Source: Fusibacter paucivorans | GTDB lineage: Bacteria; Bacillota; Clostridia; Peptostreptococcales; Acidaminobacteraceae | Assembly (NCBI RefSeq): GCF_018390735.1 | Contig: NZ_JAHBCL010000018.1 | Span: forward strand, 1 to 64,000 | Reading direction: 5' to 3' | Length of the DNA: 64,000 bases | Notes under the pieces: model-generated | Databases searched by the model: none | What the model was told of the DNA's origin: nothing | Seen by the model: only the letters and a program-made list of their open reading frames with translations | In this document: piece after piece, positions 44,534 through 52,924 of the stretch | Layout: each line of letters starts with the position of its first letter | Position numbering within the stretch: position 1 is the first letter of the stretch | Made by a program: the position numbers and the translations under genes

Positions 44534-45415
44534 TTAATTTTTAGTTACAACCTTATTCGTTAAATCCCCGATTCCTTCAATACGGCATGTAACGATATCA
44601 CCGTCTTTTAAATATTTTGGCGGATCGAAGCCCATGCCGACCCCCGACGGTGTTCCCGTTAAAATAATATCCCCCGGAATCAATGTCATCCCCTGTGAAA
44701 GTGTCGCAATCAATTTGCTGATGCTAAAAATTAAATTATCGGTATAACTGGACTGTCGCACTTCACCATTCACCAAACATTCAACCTTCAATTTGGGCGG
44801 GTAATCAAACTGATCTTTCGTCACCACGACTGGACCAAGCGGTGTAAAGGTATCCAGCGATTTTCCCTTATGCCATTGAATGTGCTGCACTTGAAGATTA
44901 CGAGCACTCACGTCATTGCTGACAGTATAGCCAAATATGGCCGCTTCGGCATCAGCCTCAGTAATATTTTTAATGCGCTTGCCAATGATCACTGCCAACT
45001 CAGCCTCATAATCCACTTCATTGGTAACGGATGTCTCATAGATAATATGGTCTTCAGGCCCAATGGTTTCAAATGCCATTTTTGAGAAAAAAATGGGCTC
45101 TGTTGGAATGCCTGCCAGCGTTGCAGTTTTGCCCTGAAGTTCTCTTGCATGTTCAAGATAATTCTTACCGACGCAGATAATATTACGCTTTGGCGTCTTG
45201 ACCGGTGTTTCAAACTTCACTTCCGAAAGCGGTATCGGCATCAGTTCACTGCCTTTGCGCTCAAGTTCCGGCCACATATCCTCCCAGTTTTCAACCAGTT
45301 CATATAAGCCATCCACTTGAATGCCCAAAATTTGAGATAGTGGTTTTACCCCTTCTTCGGTGACTAGGCAAAGCCCCAATGCCCTACCGGATTTCGTGCA
45401 AACTGCAAATTTCAT
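44534..45415 (-). CDS. Fumarylacetoacetate hydrolase (FAH) family protein
   Basis: 293-aa FAH-family enzyme. The N-terminal domain is short; the catalytic domain has ICVGKNYLEHARE, the metal-ligand Glu pair in NEVDYEAELAVIIGK, then GYTVSNDVSARNLQ, KSLDTFTPLGPVVV and GDIILTGTPSGVG. Family members hydrolyse or decarboxylate beta-diketo acids, for example fumarylpyruvate, oxaloacetate or acylpyruvates. Oxaloacetate decarboxylation would suit the C4 metabolism here but is inference. The start at 45415 has GGAGG 6 nt upstream. It is a single gene, divergent from the MBL nuclease. Confidence 0.9.
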   Translation of the reverse strand: MKFAVCTKSGRALGLCLVTEEGVKPLSQILGIQVDGLYELVENWEDMWPELERKGSELMPIPLSEVKFETPVKTPKRNIICVGKNYLEHARELQGKTATLAGIPTEPIFFSKMAFETIGPEDHIIYETSVTNEVDYEAELAVIIGKRIKNITEADAEAAIFGYTVSNDVSARNLQVQHIQWHKGKSLDTFTPLGPVVVTKDQFDYPPKLKVECLVNGEVRQSSYTDNLIFSISKLIATLSQGMTLIPGDIILTGTPSGVGMGFDPPKYLKDGDIVTCRIEGIGDLTNKVVTKN

Positions 45416-45566
45416 CGTCATCCTCCTCATGTCGTCCTATATTGATACCATTATCTTATTTCGGCGGCTTTATGACAACAGTTTTTTCGCAAGAAACAGA
45501 AAAAATAGGGTACAATAGAACAAAGAGAGAACAAAGAATGAATTTCATGATTAGGATGTGAGCTCA

Positions 45567-46973
45567 ATGACAATCACTTTTATCGGTGCAACAGGGCGCG
45601 TTACCGGCTCTATGTACTATCTGGAACATAATAATCTCAAAGGTTTAGTCGACTGCGGACAGTTTCAGGGAAATTTTGAGGAAGAAAATCTCAATTACAA
45701 CACGTTGCCTTTTAATCCGGCACACCTCGATTTTATTATTTTAACACATGCACATGTGGATCACAGTGGCAGGTTACCGCTTCTCGTCAAACACGGCTTC
45801 AACGGCAAAGTCTTTTGTACTTATCCGACGATGGCGCTCACCAATGTTCTTTTACGGGATTCAGGCAAAATTCACGAAGCCGAAAACGCTTTTGACAACA
45901 AGAAACGCGAACGTGCCGGACTGCCAAAGGTACCTCCGCTGTATACAGAGGATGACGCCGTTATCGCGCTGCAATATCTCTATCCGCTTACTTATGAACA
46001 TGAAATGACCATCGAAGGCGACCTTTCATTTAAATTCGTCGATGCAGGTCATTTGCTCGGCAGCGCCAGCGTTATTTTAACCTTTAAAGGTGAAGAAGGT
46101 CTAAAGAAGCTCGTTTTTTCCGGCGATCTCGGCAACGGCAGCAACCCCGTTCAAAACAAGCCTGTCACTATATCGGATGCTGATTATCTCATTGTCGAAT
46201 CAACCTATGGTGATCGCAATCACGTTGGCGTCGAACAGCGCATGCAGGCGTTTGCAGATATTATTCGTACTGCCGTGCGTGAAAACGGAACCGTTATCGT
46301 ACCTTCTTTTGCCGTCGGGCGCACTCAGGAACTCATTTATCAGCTCAATACCTTTATTGATAACACAGACGAAGCAACACGTCAGCTGCTGGAACACATT
46401 CCGTTTTATGTCGATTCGCCATTGGCACTTGAAGCCTTTAAAGTCTATGGCGACAATAAAGACTATATGAATGAAGGCGTTCAAAGTTATGATCGCAATC
46501 CATTCAATATGCCGAACTTACACCTCGTTGAAAGCATCGAGATGTCCATTGCACTCAATCGTGACAAGTCGCCAAAAGTAATCATCGCCGCCAGCGGCAT
46601 GTGTGATGCCGGTCGAATCAAGCATCATCTCAAACACTATTTATGGCGTCAAAACACGCATGTCGTCTTTATTGGCTTTCAAGCTGAAGAAACATTGGGC
46701 AGAGCCATCCAAGAAGGTGAGAGTCCTGTCTCTATACTTGATGAAACCATTGCCGTCAAGGCAAAGCTTCATACGATTACTGGCTTTTCAGGTCATGCCG
46801 ACCAGCGGCATCTCCTCGCTTGGACCAAAGCGATGCAATCGCTGGAAAGACTCTTTATTATTCATGGTGAACCCGCCGCGATGGACGTCTTTGCAGAAAA
46901 ATTATCAGAGCAAATGCCGCCTGAAACCGAAATTGTCATTCCGGGTGCCGGTGAAGTGTTTCATTTACTCTAG
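45567..46973 (+). CDS. MBL-fold beta-CASP ribonuclease-like protein
   Basis: 468-aa metallo-beta-lactamase/beta-CASP/RMMBL protein of the CPSF73-like bacterial group. THAHVDHSGRLPLL is the zinc motif; DAGHLLGSASVIL, SGDLGNGSNPV and the beta-CASP block VPSFAVGRTQEL, PFYVDSPLA and ASGMCDAGRIKHHL follow, with GFSGHADQRHLL as the RMMBL motif. A role as RNA-processing nuclease is the family inference. The ATG at 45567 is preferred over an in-frame GTG 9 bp upstream because AGGATGTGAG fits it better, though the ribosome site is weak. Confidence 0.9.
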   Translation: MTITFIGATGRVTGSMYYLEHNNLKGLVDCGQFQGNFEEENLNYNTLPFNPAHLDFIILTHAHVDHSGRLPLLVKHGFNGKVFCTYPTMALTNVLLRDSGKIHEAENAFDNKKRERAGLPKVPPLYTEDDAVIALQYLYPLTYEHEMTIEGDLSFKFVDAGHLLGSASVILTFKGEEGLKKLVFSGDLGNGSNPVQNKPVTISDADYLIVESTYGDRNHVGVEQRMQAFADIIRTAVRENGTVIVPSFAVGRTQELIYQLNTFIDNTDEATRQLLEHIPFYVDSPLALEAFKVYGDNKDYMNEGVQSYDRNPFNMPNLHLVESIEMSIALNRDKSPKVIIAASGMCDAGRIKHHLKHYLWRQNTHVVFIGFQAEETLGRAIQEGESPVSILDETIAVKAKLHTITGFSGHADQRHLLAWTKAMQSLERLFIIHGEPAAMDVFAEKLSEQMPPETEIVIPGAGEVFHLL

Positions 46974-47056
46974 TAACCTGATCCCAAATCACTTAGAATT
47001 ATTGATGTGATTTAAATAGGGTTAAAGGCATTATTTGATGACGCAATTACCTCATT

Positions 47057-47097
47057 AAAAAGCCGGTGTTTCAAACGAACTGAAACATCGGCTTTTT
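47057..47097 (+). terminator. Bidirectional terminator after MBL gene
   Basis: Stem AAAAAGCCG(G/A)TGTTTCA with its complement and a 7-nt loop, T runs on both strands; it also serves the convergent SRPBCC-like gene. Confidence 0.88.
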
Positions 47098-47184
47098 ATA
47101 AGTTTTATTCATAATGCCGTCGGCCTTGATGCCAATGCATTACATGATTTCGATTTGGCTTGTTTTGCTATTTTAAAAAACGAT

Positions 47185-47610
47185 TTACAGACTTCCCCTT
47201 AACTGGCTTAAACTCAAATCTGTATCCAAGATAACCCAGTCTTTATTGTAATGTGCTCTCAACTGTTCCATCAATTGATTAGCATTTCTTTGCCACACTT
47301 TCCCAACTTCATCAGACAGCGCTTCACCATCAAGTGATGCAACGACAAGATGCACTTCCGTACAGTATTCAGTCTTGGATGTACACTTCATCATGTTAAA
47401 TGTTAATCGCAGCCCCTCATCCGGCAATACCCACTCAACACGTTCGTTTGGCACCTCTAAATCAATCGACATCTTAAACTCGATTTCGCCGATGCGTACG
47501 ATCGCTTCTGATTTGCCCGCCCATGCTGTCATTCTAGAATCTTTTGTAAGGCCTCTAAATGCTTCATAGACATCACAAAACAGTCTCGTACTCACGCGTA
47601 AAAAATTCAT
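47185..47610 (-). CDS. SRPBCC-superfamily-like small protein, function unknown
   Basis: 141-aa soluble protein. The pattern RLFCDVYEAFRGLTKDSRMTAWAGKSE, then alternating strands (RIGEIEFKMSIDLEVPNERVEWVLPDE) and a C-terminal amphipathic helix (EVGKVWQRNANQLMEQLRAHY) resembles START/AHSA1-type SRPBCC domains, which bind hydrophobic ligands. The match is by pattern only. GGAGG is close before the ATG. It is a single gene between two terminators. Confidence 0.7.
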   Translation of the reverse strand: MNFLRVSTRLFCDVYEAFRGLTKDSRMTAWAGKSEAIVRIGEIEFKMSIDLEVPNERVEWVLPDEGLRLTFNMMKCTSKTEYCTEVHLVVASLDGEALSDEVGKVWQRNANQLMEQLRAHYNKDWVILDTDLSLSQLRGSL

Positions 47611-47751
47611 TTAATCCTCCTGTAGACTTTGCCTTGTTATTTCCATACCCATCCGATGGATAATATCAACACGTTGCTACAAAATAATACCGTATTCTCC
47701 TTTGAAAATCCATAGCTATTCTATTACAATTCCATTTCATTCACAATAAGT

Positions 47752-47787
47752 GAACCCCTCTGACAATGCCATCCGACAGAAGGGTTC
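47752..47787 (-). terminator. Strong hairpin after the AtoE-like gene
   Basis: Arms GAACCCTTCTG/CAGAGGGGTTC (one G-U pair) enclose a 14-nt loop, 45 bp after the transporter stop. The T tract is poor on both strands, so it may be a weak terminator or an mRNA 3'-end stabiliser. Confidence 0.45.
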
Positions 47788-47832
47788 TCATATAAATTTT
47801 ATTCAATTGATATTTTCAGTCCTGCCCGTCCG

Positions 47833-49191
47833 TTAAACCGGGAACAGCCCTGGAAGAAAATATAATCCCAATGTTACGACAATAAACCAGAATATTAATA
47901 GAAAGAACATTAATCCCCAGACATCTTTCAGCTTCATCTCTACGATTGCCAAAGCCGGCATTGCCCAAAGCGGATTAAAGAGATTTGTCATTTCATCACC
48001 ATTCAGGAATGCATTCAGAACATATGGTATATGTGCACCTAGCGTTTGAGCAGCCTCTGTCAAAATCGGCCCCTGAATAATCCATTGACCACCCTGCGAA
48101 GGAATAAAAATATTTACCAGTGCCGCTGACCAGAATGAAAAAACATAAAATGTATCTGCCGAAGAAATGTTGACTAGCCACATTGCTATTGCACTCGCTA
48201 AACCCGAGGACTGCATCATGCCCATGATCCCGCCATAAAATGGGAATTGAAGCAAAATTTCTGCAGAAGCACTTGCACTTTGTTTCATTGCCAGATAATA
48301 GCGGCGCGGTGTATTATAGAGAAACATATTCAAAACCATGAAGATGAATATAATACCGTTAAAGTTCAAAGACCCCAGAACGCCCTTAGTCATCACAGAA
48401 TGAATAATTGCTGCAACACCGAATATACCAAACAACAACATAATCAATTTGCTTTTATTCATGCTGTTTGCCAATGAGCGTTCCTCATCGTCTGCCTCGT
48501 CTTCGACATCCTCGCCCTGAACCTTTTCCAAATATTTTGCATCAAGCTCAACGATTTCATCCTTCGGCGGCCGCGTGAAAATGACGACGCTGCATAAGAC
48601 GATTGTCGTAATGGCAAAGAGAAGCAAATTCATTGGATTAAACGCCGTTAAATTCTGAGGGATGACACCAATGGCATCCTCGAGGAAATGCCCCGGTGTT
48701 GCCACCAGCGCATAAGCACTGATACTTGGTGTGATTACCTGAGATTGAACCATGACCATATATCCGCCGACGATCATCATTGGAAAATGCAGTCCCTTAA
48801 CCTTGCTAGCCAGATAGGTTGCCAGAATGGCGGTAAGGATTGTGCCAAATGCCCAATTGATAAAGCTGGCGATATAAATCGTAACTAGAAAAATGACCAT
48901 TGCCGATAACGGTGATTTTGGAATTTCAGATATTCTGATGAGCAGTTTCTTAACCTGCGTTGATTTCGCCGAGGCGCTGCATACGACAACCATGAGGATA
49001 ACTTGAAATGCGAAGCTGTTCATGGACCATATACCATCACGCCAGCCAGAGATAACCAGTGAAAAATTAAAATTTGATACAATAAGACTCCCCAACATAC
49101 ATACAAATGTCAAGAGAATGCAAAATACAAATGTGTCCGGAATGATTTTTTCTGCCGCAAAATTAAATTTCTTTGAAATACGCCATAACAT
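47833..49191 (-). CDS. AtoE-type short-chain fatty acid transporter (TIGR00366-like)
   Basis: 452-aa integral membrane protein with about 11-12 hydrophobic segments. KIIPDTFVFCILLTF at the start, INWAFGTILTAILATYLASKV, VQSQVITPSISAYALVATPGHF, and NIFIPSQGGQWIIQGPILTEAA are the conserved stretches of the short-chain fatty acid transporter family, whose known members carry acetoacetate, butyrate or related acids. A charged loop (about 215-245) interrupts the helices. The start at 49191 has a GGGAGGGG ribosome site 5 nt upstream. It is downstream of the BKACE gene in the same unit, so it likely imports that pathway's substrate or exports acetoacetate. Confidence 0.88.
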   Translation of the reverse strand: MLWRISKKFNFAAEKIIPDTFVFCILLTFVCMLGSLIVSNFNFSLVISGWRDGIWSMNSFAFQVILMVVVCSASAKSTQVKKLLIRISEIPKSPLSAMVIFLVTIYIASFINWAFGTILTAILATYLASKVKGLHFPMMIVGGYMVMVQSQVITPSISAYALVATPGHFLEDAIGVIPQNLTAFNPMNLLLFAITTIVLCSVVIFTRPPKDEIVELDAKYLEKVQGEDVEDEADDEERSLANSMNKSKLIMLLFGIFGVAAIIHSVMTKGVLGSLNFNGIIFIFMVLNMFLYNTPRRYYLAMKQSASASAEILLQFPFYGGIMGMMQSSGLASAIAMWLVNISSADTFYVFSFWSAALVNIFIPSQGGQWIIQGPILTEAAQTLGAHIPYVLNAFLNGDEMTNLFNPLWAMPALAIVEMKLKDVWGLMFFLLIFWFIVVTLGLYFLPGLFPV

Positions 49192-49265
49192 TATAACCCC
49201 TCCCAATCATATCTCATTTTTACAGTGCGCTTTATTTGGCACTTTTTTATCATTAATGCGATTGA

Positions 49266-49309
49266 ACAGTGAGAAGCTTTGTACCCTTTTCCATGGCGCT
49301 TCTCACTGT
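49266..49309 (-). other. Intercistronic hairpin between BKACE and transporter genes
   Basis: Perfect 12-bp arms ACAGTGAGAAGC/GCTTCTCACTGT with a 20-nt loop. No T run follows on either strand, so it is more likely an RNA-processing or stability element setting the ratio of the two proteins than a terminator. Confidence 0.5.
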
Positions 49310-49347
49310 CTTAACTGCATTAAGGTTCTTTAATAACGCTTTCTATG

Positions 49348-50385
49348 CTATTTGAGCGGTAATCCAATCAATTTTCTGTAATCATTCGGACTTGCGACTT
49401 CTCTCCCCAGCAGTGCACATAACTGTTTATAATCCAAGAATGTCTTAGCATTGTTCTCGATCTTATCATCCTTGTGCGGCCACTTCCACACCGTATCTTC
49501 CATCCCCACTCTAATATGACATCCCATCAACACGGCAAGCGTTGCCAAATAACTTGATGCACGTCCGGATGCACACACCATAATGACTGCATCCTTGTCA
49601 ATTTCCTTGATGCGGTTGTGTAAGTGCATAAAAGTTTCCACCATGCCGCTTTTTGTTGGCATTGGGCTACCACCCGGCAAGTCTGCTAAGATGAGCCAAT
49701 GCGATGGCTGTCCCGTTGCACCGGTTTCAACCAGCCCTGTTTTAAACAGCCAGCGATCCGCATTGTCAATGTCACCATCCGAATAAACTGCGATTTGTGG
49801 AATAATGCCATGCTCCTGAACAAGGCGCGCTTTTTGAATGATAATATGCGGTGCTTTCGTCAGCAGCATATCTCCGCAGTAAGTTGCCGTCGTATTAATT
49901 GGTGTTACGTCGATGAGCTTCGAATCGAGCATTTCCAGCATACGCTCCCAGTCGCCTTCATATCTTGGCACAAGGCAGCAGTCAAACATGACATCTGGAA
50001 ATTCTTTTTTTAATGAACCGATGACCTGATTAAATAGTTTTGGATCTAAACGGTTATAGCCATCTTCATTTCTTACGTGAATGTGAATAATTGGCGCCCC
50101 AGCCAAAATCGCTTCTCTCGCCGAATTATAAATTTCATCTGGTGTTATTGGCTGGTTCGGATTGCCGTTCTTGCTGTAAAATGAACCAACAACTGCAGTT
50201 GAAATAACAACCTTGTCCGAGATGTCCCATTTTGGCTGTACAATCACGTCATCCGTCGCTACAGCTGTGTGCACCGGATCTGTCACTTCAGGCAATCCAT
50301 AGAAAAAAGTCTTTGAGAGCATGCCGTGCTCTTTTGAGAGCTGCTCAATAACATCCCACCTAATTTTATTCGTTTGCAATTTCAT
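49348..50385 (-). CDS. Beta-keto acid cleavage enzyme (BKACE, DUF849 / Kce family)
   Basis: 345-aa TIM-barrel zinc enzyme. The family reaction is beta-keto acid + acetyl-CoA giving acetoacetate and a new acyl-CoA; the founder cleaves 3-keto-5-aminohexanoate in lysine fermentation. Zinc ligands His101 and His103 lie in HIHVRNEDGYNRLDP, the conserved Glu in GCHIRVGMEDTVWKWPHKD, and VISTAVVGSFYSKNGNP starts the barrel at residue 59. An unusual N-terminal extension of about 55 residues precedes it. The start has AAGGAG 5 nt upstream. The keto-acid substrate is not known; no lysine-fermentation genes are present, so a lysine role is not supported. Confidence 0.9.
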   Translation of the reverse strand: MKLQTNKIRWDVIEQLSKEHGMLSKTFFYGLPEVTDPVHTAVATDDVIVQPKWDISDKVVISTAVVGSFYSKNGNPNQPITPDEIYNSAREAILAGAPIIHIHVRNEDGYNRLDPKLFNQVIGSLKKEFPDVMFDCCLVPRYEGDWERMLEMLDSKLIDVTPINTTATYCGDMLLTKAPHIIIQKARLVQEHGIIPQIAVYSDGDIDNADRWLFKTGLVETGATGQPSHWLILADLPGGSPMPTKSGMVETFMHLHNRIKEIDKDAVIMVCASGRASSYLATLAVLMGCHIRVGMEDTVWKWPHKDDKIENNAKTFLDYKQLCALLGREVASPNDYRKLIGLPLK

Positions 50386-50476
50386 ACACTCCTTTCATAT
50401 TGAGAAAAATAAACTGCATGTGTTTTTTGCACTTCTTATTCTCTTTTGATTAAACATCGCATCCATAAAACTTTTA

Positions 50477-50513
50477 AATTATACTTAATATTTAAGTGAT
50501 AATTAAATGTTAA
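50477..50513 (-). promoter_or_regulatory. Promoter and composite operator A for BKACE-transporter unit
   Basis: The perfect palindrome ACTTAATATTTAAGT (50483-50497) is followed 5 bp later by TTAAATGTTAA (50503-50513). On the minus strand a perfect TATAAT -10 (about 50485-50480) overlaps the palindrome edge, so a bound protein would cover the promoter. The same arrangement recurs at 52587-52617. Best fit is a repressor site shared by the island. Confidence 0.6.
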
Positions 50514-50584
50514 ATCATCTTTCCGCAAATGTCAATGCAAATTTAGTTCAAAAATCACCTTTCGCAGCATTTTTCTTTATCCGC

Positions 50585-50639
50585 AAAAAACACAAAAGCC
50601 GACACTGCACTCAGGGTTGTTAGCGCAGCATCGACTTTT
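50585..50639 (-). terminator. Terminator after SDR1
   Basis: Hairpin with arms AAAAGTCGA..GCTGC and GCAG..TCGGCTTTT (one G-U pair, small internal loop) followed on the minus strand by GTGTTTTTT. It ends the SDR2-SDR1 transcript before the BKACE unit. Confidence 0.75.
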
Positions 50640-50693
50640 GCTCATTGCTAGGGGTAATCTATGTTCTACATGTGGTTGTGGACAAAAATATAA

Positions 50694-51488
50694 TTAATAT
50701 AAAGGTTTGCAGGACAAATACCCGCCATCGACATAGAGCGTGATGCCCGTGACAAAATTTGAAGCATCTGTTGCCAAAAACACCGCGGCGCCTATCAGTT
50801 CATGCGGCGCCATCATCCTGCCGAAGGGAACCCCTTTCCGAATGCCTTCATATATTGCTGTTTCTCTATTTTCCATCATCGGCGTGTGGACCCATGATGG
50901 TGCAATTGCATTGACATTAATGCCATATTCGGATAGTTCCCCGGCAAAGCTTCGCGTCAATTGATGCACAGCCGCTTTGCTGATCGAATAGGGCATTGTG
51001 CAAGTGGTATGATTAAGGACGCCGCCAATAGACCCGATATTGATTATTTTTCCATATCGCTGAGCAATCATCACTTTGCCTATGCTTTGGTTCAAAAATA
51101 CAGATCCCTTTAAATTGATATCCAAAATTCTATCAATTGCCTTTTCATTAAAATCAACTGCGCTGTCCGTTGCACTCACGCCCACGGCATTTACCAGCAC
51201 GTCGATTTTCCCAAATTGCTGCAAAACTGTTTCGACGACCTTTACAACATTTTCCTTCAGTGTCACATCAATCGTATAGGTATGGGCGTTACCACCCTCC
51301 GCTTGGATATTTGCGCATATCTGCATCGCTTCATGCGCATTGATATCGGCGATGATGACCTCGGCGCCTTTTTGAGCAAACGCCTTTGCTATCGTCGCAC
51401 CAATACCACCTGCGCCAACGATAAAGCAGGTTCTTCCATGTAAGTCGAAAAGCTTGTCTGCGTTGCCATAGGGAATGATCTGTTTCAA
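50694..51488 (-). CDS. Short-chain dehydrogenase/reductase 1
   Basis: 264-aa classical SDR. The coenzyme loop is VGAGGIGATIAKAF (GxGGIG variant of TGxxxGIG) followed by an acidic Asp in IIADIN, which favours NAD(H). NAVG, SIGG with the catalytic Ser and YSISK with the Tyr/Lys pair complete the site, and VDGGYLSCK is the usual end. The start is a TTG at 51488 with AAGGGGTGG upstream. With SDR2 and BKACE it could oxidise a beta-hydroxy acid to the keto acid that BKACE cleaves; this is inference. Confidence 0.9.
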   Translation of the reverse strand: MKQIIPYGNADKLFDLHGRTCFIVGAGGIGATIAKAFAQKGAEVIIADINAHEAMQICANIQAEGGNAHTYTIDVTLKENVVKVVETVLQQFGKIDVLVNAVGVSATDSAVDFNEKAIDRILDINLKGSVFLNQSIGKVMIAQRYGKIINIGSIGGVLNHTTCTMPYSISKAAVHQLTRSFAGELSEYGINVNAIAPSWVHTPMMENRETAIYEGIRKGVPFGRMMAPHELIGAAVFLATDASNFVTGITLYVDGGYLSCKPLY

Positions 51489-51541
51489 TTTAATCCACCC
51501 CTTTCACGTTATTGATTGGCTAGCTTCTGAAAATGTTCGAT

Positions 51542-51619
51542 TTATGCCAATGCCTTGAGGTACTTACATGGCGAATATCTGTAGCAATTGCATACATCAG
51601 TAATGATGAACCATAACAA
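51542..51619 (-). CDS. Possible 25-codon small ORF between the two SDR genes
   Basis: In the 247-bp gap between SDR2 and SDR1, a strong GGAGGGG ribosome site stands 5 nt before a TTG that opens a 25-codon frame ending in TAA. The peptide starts LLWFIITDVCNCYRYSPCKY and has three Cys residues. An overlapping ATG gives only MVHHY. It could be a true small protein, a leader peptide for SDR1, or a chance frame; I do not recognise it. Confidence 0.35.
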   Translation of the reverse strand: MLWFIITDVCNCYRYSPCKYLKALA

Positions 51620-51735
51620 TCTAACCCCTCCTATTCAATTATCTGTTCATAACACGCCAGCCCTTTTATTCTATTTGTTCCGCCTGTGTCAATGATGAGC
51701 AACACCTTATACTGCCCTCACAATATAGTGTTTTT

Positions 51736-52506
51736 TTAACTTCCTGCAATGGTTCTGCCACCATCGACATCCAGATGAACGCCCGTAATATAATTGGCCA
51801 AATCCGAACATAAAAACAGTACGCCCCCAACGATGTCTTCTGGATTTGCAATTCTTTTTAGCGGACTTTTTTGAGCAATGCTTTCAACCGTCTTTTCGTC
51901 AAAAAAGGCGATGAGATCTGTTGCTACAAAAAATGGATTTACCGCATTCACGTGAATATTATATTTCGCCCACTCTGCCGCAAGCGCCTTTGTCATTTGC
52001 AGTGTAGATGCTTTGCTGACACCGTATGCAACCGCTTCAGGTACGCCAAAATGTGCTGCGGTTGATGACATAAATATAATTCTGCCCCTGCCTGCCGGAA
52101 TCATAAAATGTTTGGCAATTTTAGTCGACATAAAAAAATGTGATCTGACATTAATTGCCGATGTCCTATCCCAGTTTTCATAACTGTATTCAACAGAGGG
52201 ACCTGTGCGGTAGATGCCTGCATTATTAATGAGAATATCCACACGTCCATACTGATGTTTAATATCACTCAACATTTTATCAACGCTGGCATCATTGGTA
52301 ATATCGCAGCAAAATAGTTCAGCGCACCCTCCCACATCATCAGCCGTGTTGACAATCTCCACCATTCGACGCTCATTTTGCTCCAAATCAACCAACAGCA
52401 CTGTGGCACCTAGTGAAGCGAAACCGATCGAAATGCTCTTGCCAATGCCTTGCGCAGCACCTGTGACCAATACAATCTTGTTGTGAAAATCAAGTCCATA
52501 CTTCAT
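51736..52506 (-). CDS. Short-chain dehydrogenase/reductase 2
   Basis: 256-aa classical SDR with the standard coenzyme loop VTGAAQGIGKSI, Asp in LLVDLE (NAD preference), NNAGIYRTG, the catalytic Ser in FMSSTAAHFG, YGVSKAS and the end VDGGRTIAGS. The start at 52506 (MKYGLDF) has GGAGG 7 nt upstream; the longer frame lacks support. It is the first gene of the SDR2-SDR1 unit and lies behind operator B. Two SDRs next to a BKACE suggest two oxidation steps or two stereoisomers of one substrate. Confidence 0.9.
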   Translation of the reverse strand: MKYGLDFHNKIVLVTGAAQGIGKSISIGFASLGATVLLVDLEQNERRMVEIVNTADDVGGCAELFCCDITNDASVDKMLSDIKHQYGRVDILINNAGIYRTGPSVEYSYENWDRTSAINVRSHFFMSTKIAKHFMIPAGRGRIIFMSSTAAHFGVPEAVAYGVSKASTLQMTKALAAEWAKYNIHVNAVNPFFVATDLIAFFDEKTVESIAQKSPLKRIANPEDIVGGVLFLCSDLANYITGVHLDVDGGRTIAGS

Positions 52507-52586
52507 TGCATTGCCTCCTTTTCTATTGAGAACATTTAAAAATTTTGATACAATCAAAATCCGCGTATACTTAAATATATTGTATT

Positions 52587-52617
52587 ACTTAATATTTAAG
52601 TATTGGTTAAATATTAA
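52587..52617 (-). promoter_or_regulatory. Composite operator B upstream of SDR2
   Basis: The same 15-bp palindrome as site A, ACTTAATATTTAAGT (52587-52601), then 5 bp, then TTAAATATTAA (52607-52617). Spacing and orientation equal those of site A, and it lies about 80 bp before the SDR2 start. A TACAAT box adjoins it on the minus strand. Confidence 0.6.
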
Positions 52618-52733
52618 CTCTATTTATTTTCTTTGTCAACCCCTTTTGATTCGTCAAATAGGCATATCATTAAAAAATTCAATGAAATCAGGCAAGTAAT
52701 TTTCCATTTTTTTGCGTTTGCCAATAACGATTA

Positions 52734-52742
52734 TGGTATAAT
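52734..52742 (+). promoter_or_regulatory. Extended -10 promoter of the XRE-cupin gene
   Basis: TGG-TATAAT on the plus strand; TTGCGT is 19 bp upstream as a possible -35. The predicted leader of about 175 nt is long. Confidence 0.45.
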
Positions 52743-52833
52743 TGATTTAAAATTTAAATATATTTGAATGGTTTAGAATTTTTCGAAACATTTTAGGATT
52801 TTTCACATGATTATACAATTAATGCTTGCCTTG

Positions 52834-52851
52834 CGTGTGATTATTCACACG
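52834..52851. promoter_or_regulatory. Palindrome in the regulator leader
   Basis: CGTGTGA-TTAT-TCACACG, perfect 7-bp arms, 73 bp before the regulator start. It may be an autoregulatory operator or an RNA hairpin; it has no T run. Confidence 0.4.
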
Positions 52852-52924
52852 ACTTATATACGATATACATTGGACGTTAGACATTAGATGATCATGACAT
52901 AAGAAAGGAAATAGGAAATAGAAA

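Larger units (their letters stand above)
50386..50693. other. Intergenic region with promoter/operator A and SDR1 terminator
   Basis: This gap separates two transcription units of the catabolic island. It holds the SDR1 terminator (50585-50639) and, nearer the BKACE gene, the dyad 50483-50513 overlapping a TATAAT box. No gene is seen. Confidence 0.6.
52558..52924. other. Divergent regulatory region between SDR2 and XRE-cupin gene
   Basis: This AT-rich gap holds operator B (52587-52617) on the SDR2 side, an extended -10 for the regulator (52734-52742) and a 7-bp-arm palindrome at 52834-52851 in the regulator leader. A 21-codon frame from 52822 has no ribosome site and is not called. Confidence 0.6.

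Noticed and set aside
49348-50385. Lysine-fermentation gene kce
   Set aside because: The family is right, but no kamA, kamDE, kdd or kal lies nearby; neighbours are two SDRs and an AtoE-type transporter, so only a general BKACE call is made.
52822-52887. 21-codon frame in the XRE-cupin leader
   Set aside because: No ribosome site before its ATG, and it spans the palindrome; likely chance.
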